Source: Eustoma russellianum (Eukaryota; Streptophyta; Magnoliopsida; Gentianales; Gentianaceae). From it: a DNA stretch of 64,000 bases. The DNA lies in assembly GCA_036186865.1 (NCBI GenBank), contig AP025069.1:5282429-5346428 (forward strand), in the 5' to 3' direction. Both the position numbers and the translations under genes were made by a program. Positions 22,301 through 34,563 of the stretch are shown piece after piece (within the stretch, counting starts at the first letter, position 1; every line of letters begins with the position of its first letter). The notes below the pieces were generated by a model. The model ran no database searches, was not told the origin of the DNA, and was given only the letters and a program-made list of their open reading frames with translations.

Positions 22301-25300
22301 TTCAGGCTTGCAAAGGTTGAGACTTTGATCGTATTTGACTAACCTCCCAAAAGAATTTTTCAAAACTGTTTCAACCCATTTAAATATAACATATAAGGGG
22401 TTAGTGCTTAAAGTTTCAGAGCATTTGGAGTTGTGTACAAATAGAAATTAATTTTTAAAATCAGTGTATCGGTTCTGGCAGATTTGCGCAATCTGACCAC
22501 CAACGATTTTTCAAGTGGTTAGTGGTTGAATTTTAATTTGAAATTTTTAGAGGACCCTCATAACATCTGAAGCTAAGTTCTATCAAAATTTCAGAATTTT
22601 TGGAGACCTACAACCTGGTTTTAAAAACGTTTTAAAACTGGTCCTAGAAACAGAATCTGTTTTCAGAAGTTGAGTTGTTTAGTTTTAAACAAATTTTAAA
22701 AACCACACTTTCCGCACCACCTATTCAACCCCTCCTTCTAGTGGTGCCTTGCAGATCATACATCTTTGTGGCAGGTTTTGGAAAAGAAATATCATACGGA
22801 AGATGCCGGCACTAAGAAATTTATTGTCGGCAAATTCTTGGATTTTAAAATGTTTGATTCTAGCACTGTTGTTTCTTAAGTTGAGGAACTTCAGACGTTG
22901 GTAGTCGAGATGGAAGAGTATGACATGTTGTTGAGTGAATCTTTCGTCTTGGCTGCAATGATTGAGAAGCTACCTCTTTCGTGGAGGGAATTCAGAAGCT
23001 ATCTCAAGCACAAGAGAAAGGAGATGACATTGGAAGATCTGGTTGTCCGACTCCGCATAGAGGAAGACAATCGCATATCTGAAAGGAAGCCACAATCTAA
23101 TGTTGGTCAGGCCAAGGCCCATGTTACAGGACCAAGAAAAAAAAGAGCCAACTCAAGGTGAACAAGAAAGGCAAACAGATTGCCAAGAAGTTCACTAGGA
23201 AATGCTACAACTGTGGCATTCAGGGGCGTTGTCAGCAATGAGTGCAGAAAGCCCAAGAAGAAGCAGACCAAGGCAAAGGCGAACATCGTTGATGCCATGG
23301 ACGATCTGAACCTCTGTACGGTGGTCTCAGAGTGCAATGATGTGGGGAACATGCGTAAATGGTGGCTTGATACTGGCGCCACGAGACATGTATGCTCCAG
23401 CAGAGAGATGTTCATGGAGTACAAGCCCGGGAACAATGAACAACTTTACATGGGGAACTCAGCCTTTTCGAAGATTGAAGGCAAGGGTAAAATTATCCTG
23501 AAGCTCACCTCAGGGAAGCATCTGACTCTGCAGAATGTGCTGCAGTCCCCGATATTCGGAAGAATTTAGTATCTGGATCTCTTCTAGTCATGCATAGTTT
23601 TAGACTAGTGTTAAGAGTCCAATAATGTTATTCTTTCGAAAAATGTCATGTATTTGGGGAAGGGGTACTTAACAAATAGGATGTTCAAGTTAAATATCAT
23701 CACTATTGTACCAAAGAAAGATTTGCCCACTGAGGCTAATGATATTGCTTCCTCTTATGTTTACATGCTTGAATCTTCTTGTTTATGGCATTTTCGTTTG
23801 GGACATGTGAATTATAAGTCAATACTACGAATGGTTAACCTTGACTTGTTGCCCAAATTAAATTTTGACAATGTGAAATGCCAAATATGTGTTGAAGCGA
23901 AGATGACAAAAGCGCCTTTCATTCAATAGAAAGGAACACTGAACCTTTGGATTTAATTCATACCGATATGTGTGATTTAAAGTCTGTGCAAACTAGAGGT
24001 GATAAAAAGTATTTCGTAACTGTTATCGACAATTGCACACGATATTGTTATGTCTATTTGCTAAGTAGCAAAGGCGAGACCCGTGATGCTTTCAAGGACT
24101 ATAAAAATGAAGTTGAGAATCAAATTAGCAAACGAATTAAAGCAATTCGTAGTGATAGAGTTGAAGAATATGATGCGCCGTTTAATGAATTATGTTCAAA
24201 ACATGACATTATTCATCAAACGACTGCACCATATACACCTCGATCGAATGGTATTGTTGAACGCAAAAACCGAACTCTAAAAGAGGTGATGAATGCTATG
24301 TTGATCAGTTCGGGCTTACCTTAAAACTTGTGGGGGAAGCCGTTCTCTCAGCTAACATCATTTTAAATAGAATTCCATCCAAGCGGATGGATGAAACCCT
24401 ATACGAGCTTTGGAAAGGCCACAAGCCTAGCTACAAATACTTAAAAGTGTGGGGGTGTCTGGCTAAGGTTGACGTACCTAAACCAAGAAAAGTGAGAATT
24501 GGGCCTAAAATGATTGATTGCATATTCATCAGATATGTAATGAACAGTATTGCATATCGTTTTTTGGCGCACAAATCAGATGTTCCTGACATACATGAAA
24601 ACGTTGTCATGAAGTCAAGGAACACAATGTTCTTTGAAGATGTCTTTCTGAGGAAAGACAAGAACAATGAAGAAACAAGAGATGGTAAGCGAGTGTGTGA
24701 GGCGACTCCTCAAGGAGATGAGGAACTTCATCAAAGCAAGCGTGCCAAAGTACCAACTTCGTTTGGTTTAGATTTTCTAACCTATATGGTAGAAAATGAG
24801 CCAATGAACTTTTCTGAGGCAATATCAACTCCAGAAGCTCCATTCTGGAAAGAGGCAATTAAGAGTGAGATAGACTCGGGAGTTGGTTGATCTTCCACCA
24901 AGAAGTAAACCACTCTGGTGCAAGTGGATTTTTAAGAAGAAGTTGAAAGAGGATGTGTCTATCAAAAAGTACAAAGCCAGGTTGGTAGCTAAAGGCTATC
25001 GACAAAAGGAAGGCTTTGACTTTTTTGACACCTACTCACCAGTAATTAGAATCACTTCTATCAGGATGCTAGTTGCAATTGATGTAGTCTATAATCTGGA
25101 AATTCATTAGATTGATATGAAGATTGCTTTTTTGAATGGTGAGTTAGATGAAGAAATCTATATCGAACAACCCGAAGGGTGTGTGGTTCCGATAGAAGAG
25201 TCGAATGTCTGTAGACTCGTTAAGTCGTTGTACGGACTTAAACAAGCGCCTAAACAGTGACATTTGAAATTCGATCAAGCTACGTTATCTAATGGATTCA

Positions 25301-26290
25301 AGATCAATGAGTGTGACAAGTTCGTCTACATCAAGAACACATAGACTGCATATGTGATAGTATGTCTCTATGTAGACGACATGCTAATCATGGAAAGTCC
25401 TCTTGATATCATCTTGAATACAAAGAAGATGTTGACGAGGAACTTTGACATGAAGGATATGGGAGTTGCTAACGTTATTCTAGGAATTAAAATTTCTAGG
25501 ATAATCAAGGGGCTCGTGCTGTCACAAAGTCACTATATTGAATCTGTTCTAAAATATTTCAATATGCTTGATGTGAAACCCATAAAGACTCCACTTGACT
25601 TAAGTATACACTTAAGGAAGAACTGAGACGAGCCAGTAGCTCAATTGGAGTACTCGTAAGTATTTGGAAGTCTGACGTACACAACAAATTGTACAAGGAC
25701 AGACTTAGCGTGTTCGGTAAACAAGTTGAGTAGGTTTACCAGTAATCCAAGTGATGAACATTGGAATACTCTGAATAGAGTAATGAGATACTTGAAGTAC
25801 ACAATGAATCTTGGATTACATTACTCAAGATATCAAGCAGTATTGGAAGGCTATCGGAATGGCAACTGGATGTCTGACAGTAAAGATTCTAAGTCCACTA
25901 GTGGACATTTTTTCACTGTTGGTGGGGGTGCTGTATCGTAGAAATCCACGAAGCAAACGTGCATAGCTCGTTCCACGATGGAAGCAGAATTTATAGCACT
26001 TGATAAGGCCGGGGAAGAAGCTGAATGGCTTTGGAATGTCCTAGAAGATGTGCGCTGCTGGCCTAAGCCAATCGCTCCTATTAGCATACACTGTGATAGT
26101 CAGTCAGCTATAGGACAAGCAAAAAGCAGCATCTATAATGGTAAGTCTCGACACATGCATCGGAGACATAATACAATTAAGTAGTTGATATCTAATGGCG
26201 TGATTTCCATTGATTATATAAAATCAAATGAGAATCTTGCGGATCCGCTTACAAAATGCTTGCCTAGAGATCGGATGTCAATTTTGACAA
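19327..26290 (+). pseudogene. Copia gag-pol of the Tork-like element, broken
   Basis: Domains in order: gag from ATG 19327, interrupted at 19718 and resuming at 22768; zinc knuckle near 23200 (CYNCGIQGR, then a disrupted second half); aspartic protease near 23360 (WWLDTGATRHVCSS, active-site DTG kept); GAG-pre-integrase (LWHFRLGHVNY, about 23790); integrase core (about 23945-24320); RT (about 24900-25640, with VCLYVDDMLIME); RNase H (about 25975-26290). Disabling changes include a TAG at 19489-19491 in place of the gag Trp codon, a stop near 22878, frameshifts in the knuckle and near 24320, and stops near 25108 and 25258. The polyprotein cannot be made from this copy. Confidence 0.88.
19719..22762 (+). 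mobile_element. SIRE-like solo LTR inserted in the Tork-like gag
   Basis: A complete LTR of 3044 bases starting TGTGGGGAAAAGGGG and ending CAGATCATACA. It is flanked on both sides by TCTTT (19714-19718 and 22763-22767), a perfect 5-base target duplication. Gag reading resumes exactly after the duplication. No internal element sequence remains, so this is a solo LTR formed by LTR-LTR recombination. Palindromic CACATGCTGAA...TTCAGCATG units lie near 21024, 21183 and 21357. Confidence 0.93.
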
Positions 26291-26877
26291 AAGAAATAGG
26301 ACTAAAACCTATAATGCATGAATCTTTGTAACGGTAACCCAACCTTGTTGAATGGAGATCCCAGAATCTTGGTTCAATGAGATAACTAAGTTATGAAGTT
26401 CAGTAAGCACTTACCCATTCTGTTAAATAAAAGTGCTGTCTGCAGAGAAATAAGGGTAAGATGATGCTTTTAATGGTTCCTATATCTTGATATGTTCAAA
26501 TGGGATATGACAGAATACTCTTGATAGGAAACACCTATGTAAGTGTGAAGTGTGGCCGCTTCTATGAGGATTTTGTAAGGCCAAAGTTCTCTAACACACT
26601 TTCTGAAACCAGGTGGTTCATGGACAAAACAAACACAATCATGAGAACCAAAAAGGTGTTAAAGGAAATTTTGTGCAAGTATTGTTGTCTAGGTTCACAT
26701 TAAAAACCGGTTAGTTCAAAACATTAAGTTCACCAATTAGCCTAGTGGATCCGATAGTATTTCACTAAAAAAGGTTCAAGGACGAAAGCTACCTTATTTG
26801 ATGTAATATTTTCTTGTCTGACTTCTCGGTAGAGTCTGCATAAACACTCTGCATTAATTCCCATTCATATGGGGGAT
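26291..26877 (+). other. 3' untranslated region of the Tork-like element
   Basis: Non-coding sequence between the end of RNase H and the 3' LTR, ending in a polypurine tract at about 26868-26876 that primes plus-strand DNA in such elements. No further gene (no env-like ORF). Confidence 0.7.
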
Positions 26878-28290
26878 CGTTGGAGAAATTGGAAAGAATT
26901 TGAAATATGCAAGTTGCAAACTGTGGTTAGCAACATGCTTTGAGCTAAGTTATGATTAGTTTCACTAATGATTAGTAGAAACTAATATGACTTTAATTAT
27001 CTACGTGACGAGTAGATAATTTTAGGTTTTTGAATCACTCAATTTCAATAATAGGTGAATGAGAAATCAATGCTCAAAGTAAGGGAAAAAATCAGCTCAG
27101 CTCGCCCTGTGCTTGTGTATAGGTTGCGGATTGAACTGATGGGCTCAGGTTGCGGACTGAGCTGCAGACCTGATGGGCTCAGGTTATGGACTGGGCTACA
27201 GGCCTGGCTACGGGCTGCAAACTGTAGGCTGAGTCATGTAGCACCGGGTCGGATCTTATCAGCCAGGGAGGAGTTTGTTTTCGTCCAAACTCTCCAGGTT
27301 GTTGAGATATGCTAAGGTTAAATTTTGAAAAGTTGTTCAGATTTAACCGGCCAAGCTGACCTGAATTTGTTATGATCTCACAGCTCAGATTAAACAATTA
27401 TTTGATATGACGGCTGAGGGCAGACCTGGTGCGGTTATCTGATCCAATGGTTCGGGCCGAGATAGTATCTGATCCCACTGCTGAGATTTGACTGAGTGTA
27501 ATAGACTGACCTCTGAATTTCCATATAAATAGTGGCCAAGGTGACCTCTGTGGACACACACTCAGAATAATTCCTAAGTTCTTCTCCTTCTCTGCAATCT
27601 CTCTCGCTGCATATTCATTCTCTCCCTCATACAACACTGCATTCCAAGTAATCCAAGAAGTTCAGGACATCTGAAAGGTCTGTAGAGTTCAACGCTGCAG
27701 TGCTGCTCATTTGAACTGACTTCCGTTGTATCTTGGGAGACAGTCGCTCTATCCAGTTGGGCAAAGTATACCAAAGCAATACATCTTAAGGACAGAGTTC
27801 TAGACTCATCTCAGATCTCTACTCAGCTGAGCTGTTGAGGTTATTGCTGAGCTGAGCTCTGCTGATCGAAGGGCAGCGCGACACTATTGTGTACAGTGTT
27901 GCCGAGCTTATCTCTGCTTTGTGCTGAGCCCAGCTGACCATGGGAGATCGCAGCACTGTTGTTGTACAGTGTTGTTGTGCTGAACTCTACTTTGTGCTGA
28001 GCTCTGCTGTTGTGCTGAGAACATTAGTTGTTCTGCAGCGTTGCCTTGCTGAGCTCTTCTTTGTGCTGAGCTCTGCTGTTTGACTGAGGACATTTGTTGT
28101 TCTACAGTAATGCCGTGCTGAGCTCTGCTCGGCTGAAGCGGCTGAGAGCACAATTGTCGTTTGTTATGCTGAGGTGCCGAGGACGGCAGGTCGGCTGATT
28201 GTTCAGAACACAAACTCAATTGCGGTATCTGAAATGTCTTGATTCTGCAGATCAGTCCAGCCTACCCTGAGCTCGGAAGGTTGGCCACTA
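26878..28290 (+). repeat. 3' LTR of the Tork-like element, end truncated
   Basis: Matches 17729-19225 with many substitutions and indels. It begins CGTTGGAGAAATTGG, so the first TG is mutated to CG. The last bases corresponding to 19215-19258 are absent; alignment stops near GGTTGGCCAC and a (CAT)n repeat starts. The substantial divergence between the LTRs marks this as an old insertion. Confidence 0.8.
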
Positions 28291-28456
28291 CTACTATCAT
28301 CATCATCATCATCATCCGTACCCAGTATATTCCAACGACAGCAAAAGCTATCGCTAGGGTATGGGGAGGGTAAGTGGCAGACAAACAATAGCTCTATCCC
28401 AGAGATCGAGAGTTTGCTTCTAATGAGACCCCGGCTCTATTTGAATATATTTATTA
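28291..28456 (-). repeat. Short interspersed repeat with (ATG)n tail, possible SINE
   Basis: A run of ATC triplets (28296-28317; ATG on the minus strand) joins a 120-base G/C-richer block containing GCTAGGGTATGGGGAGGGTAAG and GAGACCCCGGCTC. On the minus strand this looks like the body and simple-repeat tail of a plant SINE, from memory of similar repeats. No polymerase III promoter boxes were confirmed. It replaces the end of the Tork-like LTR. Confidence 0.35.
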
Positions 28457-28747
28457 GAGTTAATTGCACCTCGTATCCATACTTTCTCACTAAGTTTTAA
28501 GTAGCATCCATTCTTTTATGAAACTCACTTACCGGTCATACTTATAGGTGAAATTAACACCTGGCATCCGGCAACCGGGAATTGACCTGCTGCATGCGGT
28601 TTTTATCAAAATTTCATTTATTTTTTATTTTTTCCCCACTTGACACCCAAATTTTTTCAATCATGGTTAATTCTATTTTCCCTCCATTAATTCCAACCAA
28701 TTCCTCCATCAAAATTTCTACAGTTGCTTAATGACCTTCAAACTTAC

Positions 28748-28931
28748 CCATCAGCTCTGCCACACTGACAAGGACTGGATGAAATGCAAGCCAACAATCT
28801 ACCGGACCCAAATTGCTCTTCAATGTGTGCATCAAGCTTACGATCCTTCGGGCGCTTTTCAATATTCCTCTGGACGTGGTTGCTCTTCTTGGCTTCTTCG
28901 GTGGCAGCAGTACCTTCACCCTCCTGCTTAA
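28748..28931 (-). pseudogene. RPS8: Captured exon of 40S ribosomal protein S8
   Basis: About 61 codons on the minus strand give a recognisable RPS8 C-terminal region: KKSNH, then KLDAHIEEQFGSGRLLACIS and CGRADG. The exon ends with an intact donor GTAAGT (28742-28747) and appears to be preceded by a pyrimidine-AG acceptor near 28935, so genomic DNA, not cDNA, was captured. The universally conserved SSRPGQCGRADG reads SSSPCQCGRADG, which suggests relaxed constraint. The rest of the gene is absent. It sits inside the Pack-MULE. Confidence 0.88.
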
Positions 28932-29176
28932 GAGAGACTGGTTAAGAAAACTAACAGGAGAGATCATGTGTAACAAGGGGCAGATTTCAAGGAAGCCCAT
29001 TATGTAAGACGGTGTTAGCCAAACATGAAAAGCACTTCCGACAAAAAGAAAGTGCTTAAGAGAGAAACTCATAGGCGGACAACAAACTGAAATGCATGCG
29101 TGCACTGCAAGGCCCAAATCGATGCGTTGGTACTAACATCCTTTATTTTTAACTATTGAATTGTTTCTTCTTCCAG

Positions 29177-29265
29177 ATGCTAAGAAGCAGCTTCAGGCTT
29201 TTGCAACCCAGACGATTGCTTCTCGTATGACATCAACCATACAATCTGCGTTCAGTGTGATTTGA
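29177..29265 (+). pseudogene. Second captured exon-like fragment, origin unknown
   Basis: A plant-like 3' splice site (TTGTTTCTTCTTCCAG, ending 29176) is followed by an open frame of 28 codons, beginning AKKQLQAFATQTIASR, ending SAFSVI and then a stop at 29263-29265. It looks like the last exon of a gene taken from another locus, in opposite orientation to the RPS8 fragment. I do not recognise the parent gene. Confidence 0.45.
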
Positions 29266-29330
29266 ATTTCTGAGACAGAAAGCAAATAGACAAGGAACAG
29301 AGGAAAGATTTAGAAAGGTGAGGTTGGTGG

Positions 29331-29727
29331 TGTTAGGCCAAAATAAATAGCGGAAGCATAAAAGTTACTTCCGGCTATTATCGCTTAGTCGTCGCCTTCG
29401 AATCGAAAGCTGGGAAATGGAGTCTTCCAGCCTATGCCTATCTGAATGCTGTATAGCTATGATTGATGGAATATCACAGGCCCTCTATTTATAAGCTAGG
29501 CCAGAGACCCCTTTCCTTATTTGACTGACAATTAATTCCTTCCATCAAGGAGCTTAATAATTGTCAATCAACCATAATCAAATCTGATAATTAATGCAGT
29601 CAATAATTGCAACGTATCTAGTCAATATAACGTACGAATACATTATACATGTGATCCACATTAGTGATATATAAATAAATCACGAGATTATAGCAATCAA
29701 TTATACTAAATATAATTGATTCTAACA
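29331..29727 (-). repeat. 3' LTR of the minus-strand Copia element
   Basis: 397 bases, bounded by TG and CA, with TATAAATA on the minus strand. It lacks 23 bases present in the 5' LTR near 42580 (the CTGCAGAGAAGAATTCC region). Confidence 0.9.
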
Positions 29728-30056
29728 TTCTCCCACTTGGATCACATGTCGAATGCTAGATAACACAGCATAAATGACAAAACAATATGGCCATAATTTA
29801 TTGTCACTTGGATCTATTGACTACCAACTTAGATTGAAAATACAACATATGAATCAAGGCAGTCATGCTTTTGATGTCAAGCACTCCCTTCCAAGAATTA
29901 CAATGCATCATACATTCAATCGAACAAAATGAATGATTTACTATAAATCATCTCAAAATGGGTCCACATCCATGGATCAAATCGATCCTACAACTTTAAA
30001 TGCGCATATTCAAAGTCAACAAATGTCTAGACAAATTAAGATCAAAGTACAACAAA
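29728..30056 (-). other. Non-coding 3' part of the minus-strand Copia element
   Basis: Sequence between the RNase H stop and the 3' LTR, starting next to the LTR with the polypurine tract. No additional ORF. Confidence 0.7.
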
Positions 30057-33000
30057 TCAAGGAGAACTAAGAAGTCCAATATCACTAGCATGATCCCTGA
30101 AAACTTTAACCGGTAATTCTTTAGTCATAGGATCATCAACCATTGACTCCGTACTAATGTGTTCAATCTTTACTTCTCCTTGTTTAACATAATCTTTGAC
30201 CTTCAAATACTTTATGTCGATATGTTTACTGCGACTCCCACTTTTATTATTTTTCGCAAAGAACACAACAGCTGAATTGTCACAGAAAATCTTTATGGGT
30301 CTATCAATATTATCGACAACTTTAAGACCACTGATGAGATTTCTCATCCATAAGGCCTGTGACGTAGCTTCATAGCATGCAATGAACTCAGCCTCCATCG
30401 TGGATGAAGCAATAATGTTCAATCTTTCTTTCTCCTTTGACAATAGGTGACGCAATGGATGCACAATTCTGCATAGCAAATTTCTCAAGTACTTTGATGA
30501 TGTAGGCCTTCTGAGAAAGACCAAGTATTTTACTTGTTCTATCTCTGTGAATCTCTATGCCAAGGACATAAGAAGCTTCACCCATATCCTTCATATCAAA
30601 GTTCAAAGCGAGAAATCGTTTAGTCTCATGCAATAACCCAAGATCACTGCTTGCCAGTAGAATATCATCCACATATAGGACTAAGAAAATGTATTTGCTC
30701 CCACTCATCTTGAGGTATATACATTGATCAACAATGTTCTCTACAAAACCGAATGAAGAGATTACCTCATGAAACATGATGACGTGAAGCCTGTTTAAGC
30801 CCATATATGGATTTATTCAATTTGCAAACCAGTTGATCATTATCAGAATTGACAAAGCCTTCAGGTTGACGCATGTATACCTCTTCATCAAGAACCCCAT
30901 TCAAAAACGCAGTTTTCACATCCATTTGATGTAGCTCGAGATCAAAATGAGCTACTAATGCCATGATTATCCGAAATGAATCCTTCTTTGAGACTGGAGA
31001 GAAGGTTTCATGGTAATCAATGCCTTCTTTCTAAGTGAAACCTTTGGCTACAAGTCTGACTTTATATCGTTCAATGTTACCAAACGAGTCTCTTTTGGTC
31101 TTAAAGACCCATTTGCATCCCACCACAGAGGCTCTATTTGGTAACGGAACAAGTTCTCAGACATTGTTTTTAGCCATTGATTCCATCTCCTCTTTCATGG
31201 CATCGTACCATAGTGACGATTTGTCACAACTCATGGCTTGTGAAAACGAGATAGGGTCATGATTTAGTCCAATGTCATATTCGGACTCTTGAAGATATAC
31301 AACATAATCGCTAGAAATTGCTGACCTTTTAGTTCTTGAGGATCTTTGTACTCTCACTGGTTCAGTAGATGTGGGATTAGTGGGTTCGGTTTGTTCTTGA
31401 TGTGATTCTTCAATTTGAGGTTGCATAATTGGTGGCTCTTCATTATGATAAATAGCAACCGAATTGTCTACATATAAAGGTACAATATGTGTATCCCTTA
31501 CTTCCTCAAAATTGAATTCTCGATTCGAATCACTCCCAATGACTTCATGATCCTCTAATAACTTAGCATTTCTAGCTTCAACCAATTTAGGAGTATGTGA
31601 GGGACAATAAAATCTATATCCTTTGGAGTTAACTGCATATCCAATAAAATAACCACCTTTTGTTCCTTCATCCAGTTTCTTTATGCTCATGTTGTATACC
31701 CTAACTTCAACTGGACAACCCCATATGTGTAAATGTTTTAAACTTGGTTTCCAACCATTCCACAACTCGAAAGGTGTTTTAGGAATGGTCTTAGATGGAA
31801 CCCTATTTAAAACATACACAGTGGTTTTTAGAGCTTCACTCCAAAAGGATATAGGCAAATTCGTTGTGCTAATCATGCTCCTGACCATGTCCATAAGAGT
31901 CCGATTCCTTCTTTCACCAACACCATTTTGTTGTGGTGTGCCACGCATGATGTATTGAGCAACAATACCCTCCTTTTGAAGGAATTCGGCAAATGGACCA
32001 ATCATTTGCCCCTTTTCTGTGTAACGTCCATAATATTCACCACCTCTATCAGATCGGACAATTTTAATTGTCTTCTCCTTTTGTTTCTCTATTTCTAATT
32101 TGAAGATTTTGAACGCATCAAGTGCTTCAGATTTTTCAAATAGAAGATAGAGATACATGAACCTTGAATAGTCGTCGATAAATGAAATAAAGTATTTCTG
32201 ACCATTCAAGCAAGGTGTCCGAAAAGGTCCACAGATGTCCGCGTGTATGATTTCAAAAGGTTGAGAACTTCTTTTGGTACCCTTAATGGTCTTGTTGGTT
32301 TGCTTGCCCTTTTATGCATCCCACACAAGTACCTAAATCAGTGTAATCTAGAGTTTGCAAAACTCATTCTTTCACCAATCTTTTCATTCTTTCGATTGAG
32401 ATATGTCTCAATCTTTTGTGCCAAAGACTTGATGAGTTCTCATTGATAATACAACGTTTTGTACCAGTTTCTGTTAAAAGAGTATGCTCATAAGTGGGAT
32501 CTAACTCAAGTTGAAACCAGTTTTCAAAATGAGCATATAAGATTCCACTCCTTCAACAGTAGAGCACATCCGGTTTCCAGAATAGATGCATTGCTCACTT
32601 TCATTTGGCTTCCTCAGGTTTAAAAAGCCCTGTATGGTTTTCGCAATGTGAATTGTAGAACCACAATCAATCCACCATGTATTATCAGAAACCTCAGTAA
32701 AATTAGATTCATGACACACAAAGGACAAATTACCTTTCTTCTCCAGCCATCCTTTATACTTCAGGCAATCTTTCTTCCAGTGTCCATTTTTCTTGCAAAA
32801 CTGACATTTGTCTTTATTGCCGGTTTTCTTCATTGGAACACTTTTGCCCTTCTTTGCATTTCTCTTAAAATGAGTCGCAAGATGCACAAACTTAATGGAC
32901 TCACTCTTCAACCTCTGCTCCTCTAGAACACACATGGTCAGAAGTTCATTAATTGACCAGTTTTCTTTGTGTGTGTTGTATGAGATCTTAAACGGAGTAA

Positions 33001-33520
33001 ACTCCGAAGGGAGAGAGTTGAGTATGAAATGCACCAGGAATGACTCCGAGATTTCAACCTTTAGGGAGCTTAATTTAGCAACAATGTCCCTCATCTCCAT
33101 AATGTGCTCGCGCACACCACGGCTTCTGTCATGGGTCATGTTTGAAAGCCTCTTCATAAGGGTGCCGGCAACCGCCTTGTTAGAGCTTACAAATTGTTCA
33201 TCAATGGCTTTCATGTAAGCTTTGACATTATCAAGATTAGGGATAGAACCCCTAATGCTTGGACTTATACGAGACTTGATGAGCATCATGCTGAGGCGAT
33301 TAGATCGCTCCCAGCGCTTGTAACTAGACCTCTCAGATGGCGTACTTGATTCCGTGGGATTTAGTGGTTTTTCCTCACGGAGTGCTAGGTCTAAGTCCGT
33401 ACACCCTAACGCCAAAAGGATGATATCCTTCCATTCAGTAAAATTGTCACTAGTCAGTATTGGAGTACTAACAAAATCAAATAAAGCAGTAGTGGGAATA
33501 ACTGCATAACCACAGATCAT
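30057..33520 (-). pseudogene. Copia gag-pol of the minus-strand element, broken
   Basis: Reading on minus from 33520: gag with a UBN2-type core (TLMKRLSNM, VREHIMEMRDI) and a good CCHC knuckle (CQFCKKNGHWKKDC). Next is a protease active site that reads DCGST where the family has DSGS/T. Then a GAG-pre-integrase region with a stop (about 32210-32480), the integrase core (31157-32209, GTPQQNGVGERRNRTL), RT (about 30388-31150; DVKTAFLNG, LYVDDILLAS) and RNase H (30057-30524, STMEAEFIA). The domains lie in several frames, with frameshifts near 32500, 31150, 30790 and 30450, so no full polyprotein is possible. Confidence 0.9.
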
Positions 33521-34563
33521 GCTATGAACATGTATAACCAGAATGAATTAATCAAGTTAATTCAAATAGTATATTCTAAACCTTCCTGTGGGCAGAGGTT
33601 GCACTCATGCATAGAATATACTTAAACGATATGAAAATTAAACAACCAAAATATTTCCGTACCTGTGGGCATAGGAAATGTTTATGTTTAATTTTCTTGA
33701 TCAATAAAATAACCACTTCCCTGTGGGGCAGAGTGCCTACCTTATTAATCAAAACCTTAAACAATATGAAAATTAAACAACCAAAATATTTCCCTACCTG
33801 TGGGCATAGGAAACTTTTATGTTTAATTTTCTTGATCAATAAAATAACCACTTCCCTGTGGGGCAGAGTGGTCACCTTATTAATCAAAACCATAGTTATG
33901 ATGACATTTTATTTTCTTGTATACCATATAATTTTAAGATGCTGTGGCTAATCTTAAAATTAAGAAAATAATTCTTTATATGTCATCAACTTTATAAAAA
34001 AAATCCTTTATATGACATTAACAAAAGATGTAATCATAATGAAAATGTGAAGTGAACCGATTCAGCAATACCCCAGGAAAGATCATGAATCAATTTCCTA
34101 GACAGGTATTACTATTCCACGTAAAATCCCAGGCCGTGCGGTGGGGTCACAAAGGTCCCGCTTAAGTACCGACTTTCTAGACAGAGATTACGTGCACGGT
34201 GTATTTATCACACTTTCAATAGTTCACCTTTTGTATTTGCCACAAATTTTCTCAATATATAAACACCGAAGGTTCCAGCATATGCAAATTATGCTATAAT
34301 TCATCTTCGCCTCCATTACTCCGGCAACTCAGATCATTATAAACCAAGTAAAAATTTTAAAACACCAAATATCTCAACCAAAAACATCAGCAGGACAAAA
34401 CAATATTCCTAATAATGATGATGATTTAACCATAAGCAATCAGTTTAAACCAACGTTTCATATTTGAGCTTTCGTAACGGCGGCGGACTCCGGAGAACCG
34501 AACGCCATCAACCCCATAATAGTGACACTAGAAATAACAGCAAGTCCAAAACAATATAGAGAA
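33521..34563 (-). other. Long leader of the minus-strand Copia element, first part
   Basis: Non-coding DNA between gag and the point of Tat-like insertion. It includes a two-copy tandem repeat (33620-33893). Together with 41906-42485 it makes an unusually long leader, about 1.6 kb between primer site and gag. No ORF of interest. Confidence 0.65.
33620..33893. repeat. 135-bp tandem repeat, two copies, in the Copia leader
   Basis: The block ATGAAAATTAAACAACCAAA starts at 33631 and again at 33766. The following CCTGTGGGCATAGGAAA...CTTCCCTGTGGGGCAGAG segment is also repeated. The copies are nearly identical. On both strands the repeat reads as a duplicated peptide, which reflects the DNA duplication only. 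Confidence 0.85.

Larger units (their letters stand above)
17729..28290 (+). mobile_element. Tork-like Copia LTR retrotransposon, decayed, with nested solo LTR
   Basis: The two LTRs (17729-19258 and 26878-about 28290) flank a gag-pol region in the Copia order gag, protease, integrase, RT, RNase H. The internal region opens with gag at 19327 and ends in a polypurine tract (ATATGGGGGAT) just before 26878. A solo LTR of another family (19719-22762) splits gag. Without it the element is about 7.5 kb. Premature stops, frameshifts and a decayed zinc knuckle make it non-functional. Its 3' LTR lacks roughly the last 40 bases and runs into a (CAT)n-type repeat. Assignment to the Tork group rests on the gag block EKFSGNFFKR.QQKMLFFLT and the general RT sequence; it is my recognition, not a tree. 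Confidence 0.88.

Noticed and set aside
28728..29117. 129-codon minus-strand frame as a gene in its own right
   Set aside because: It is in the wrong frame relative to the RPS8 exon it overlaps; the real signal is the RPS8 reading at 28748-28931.
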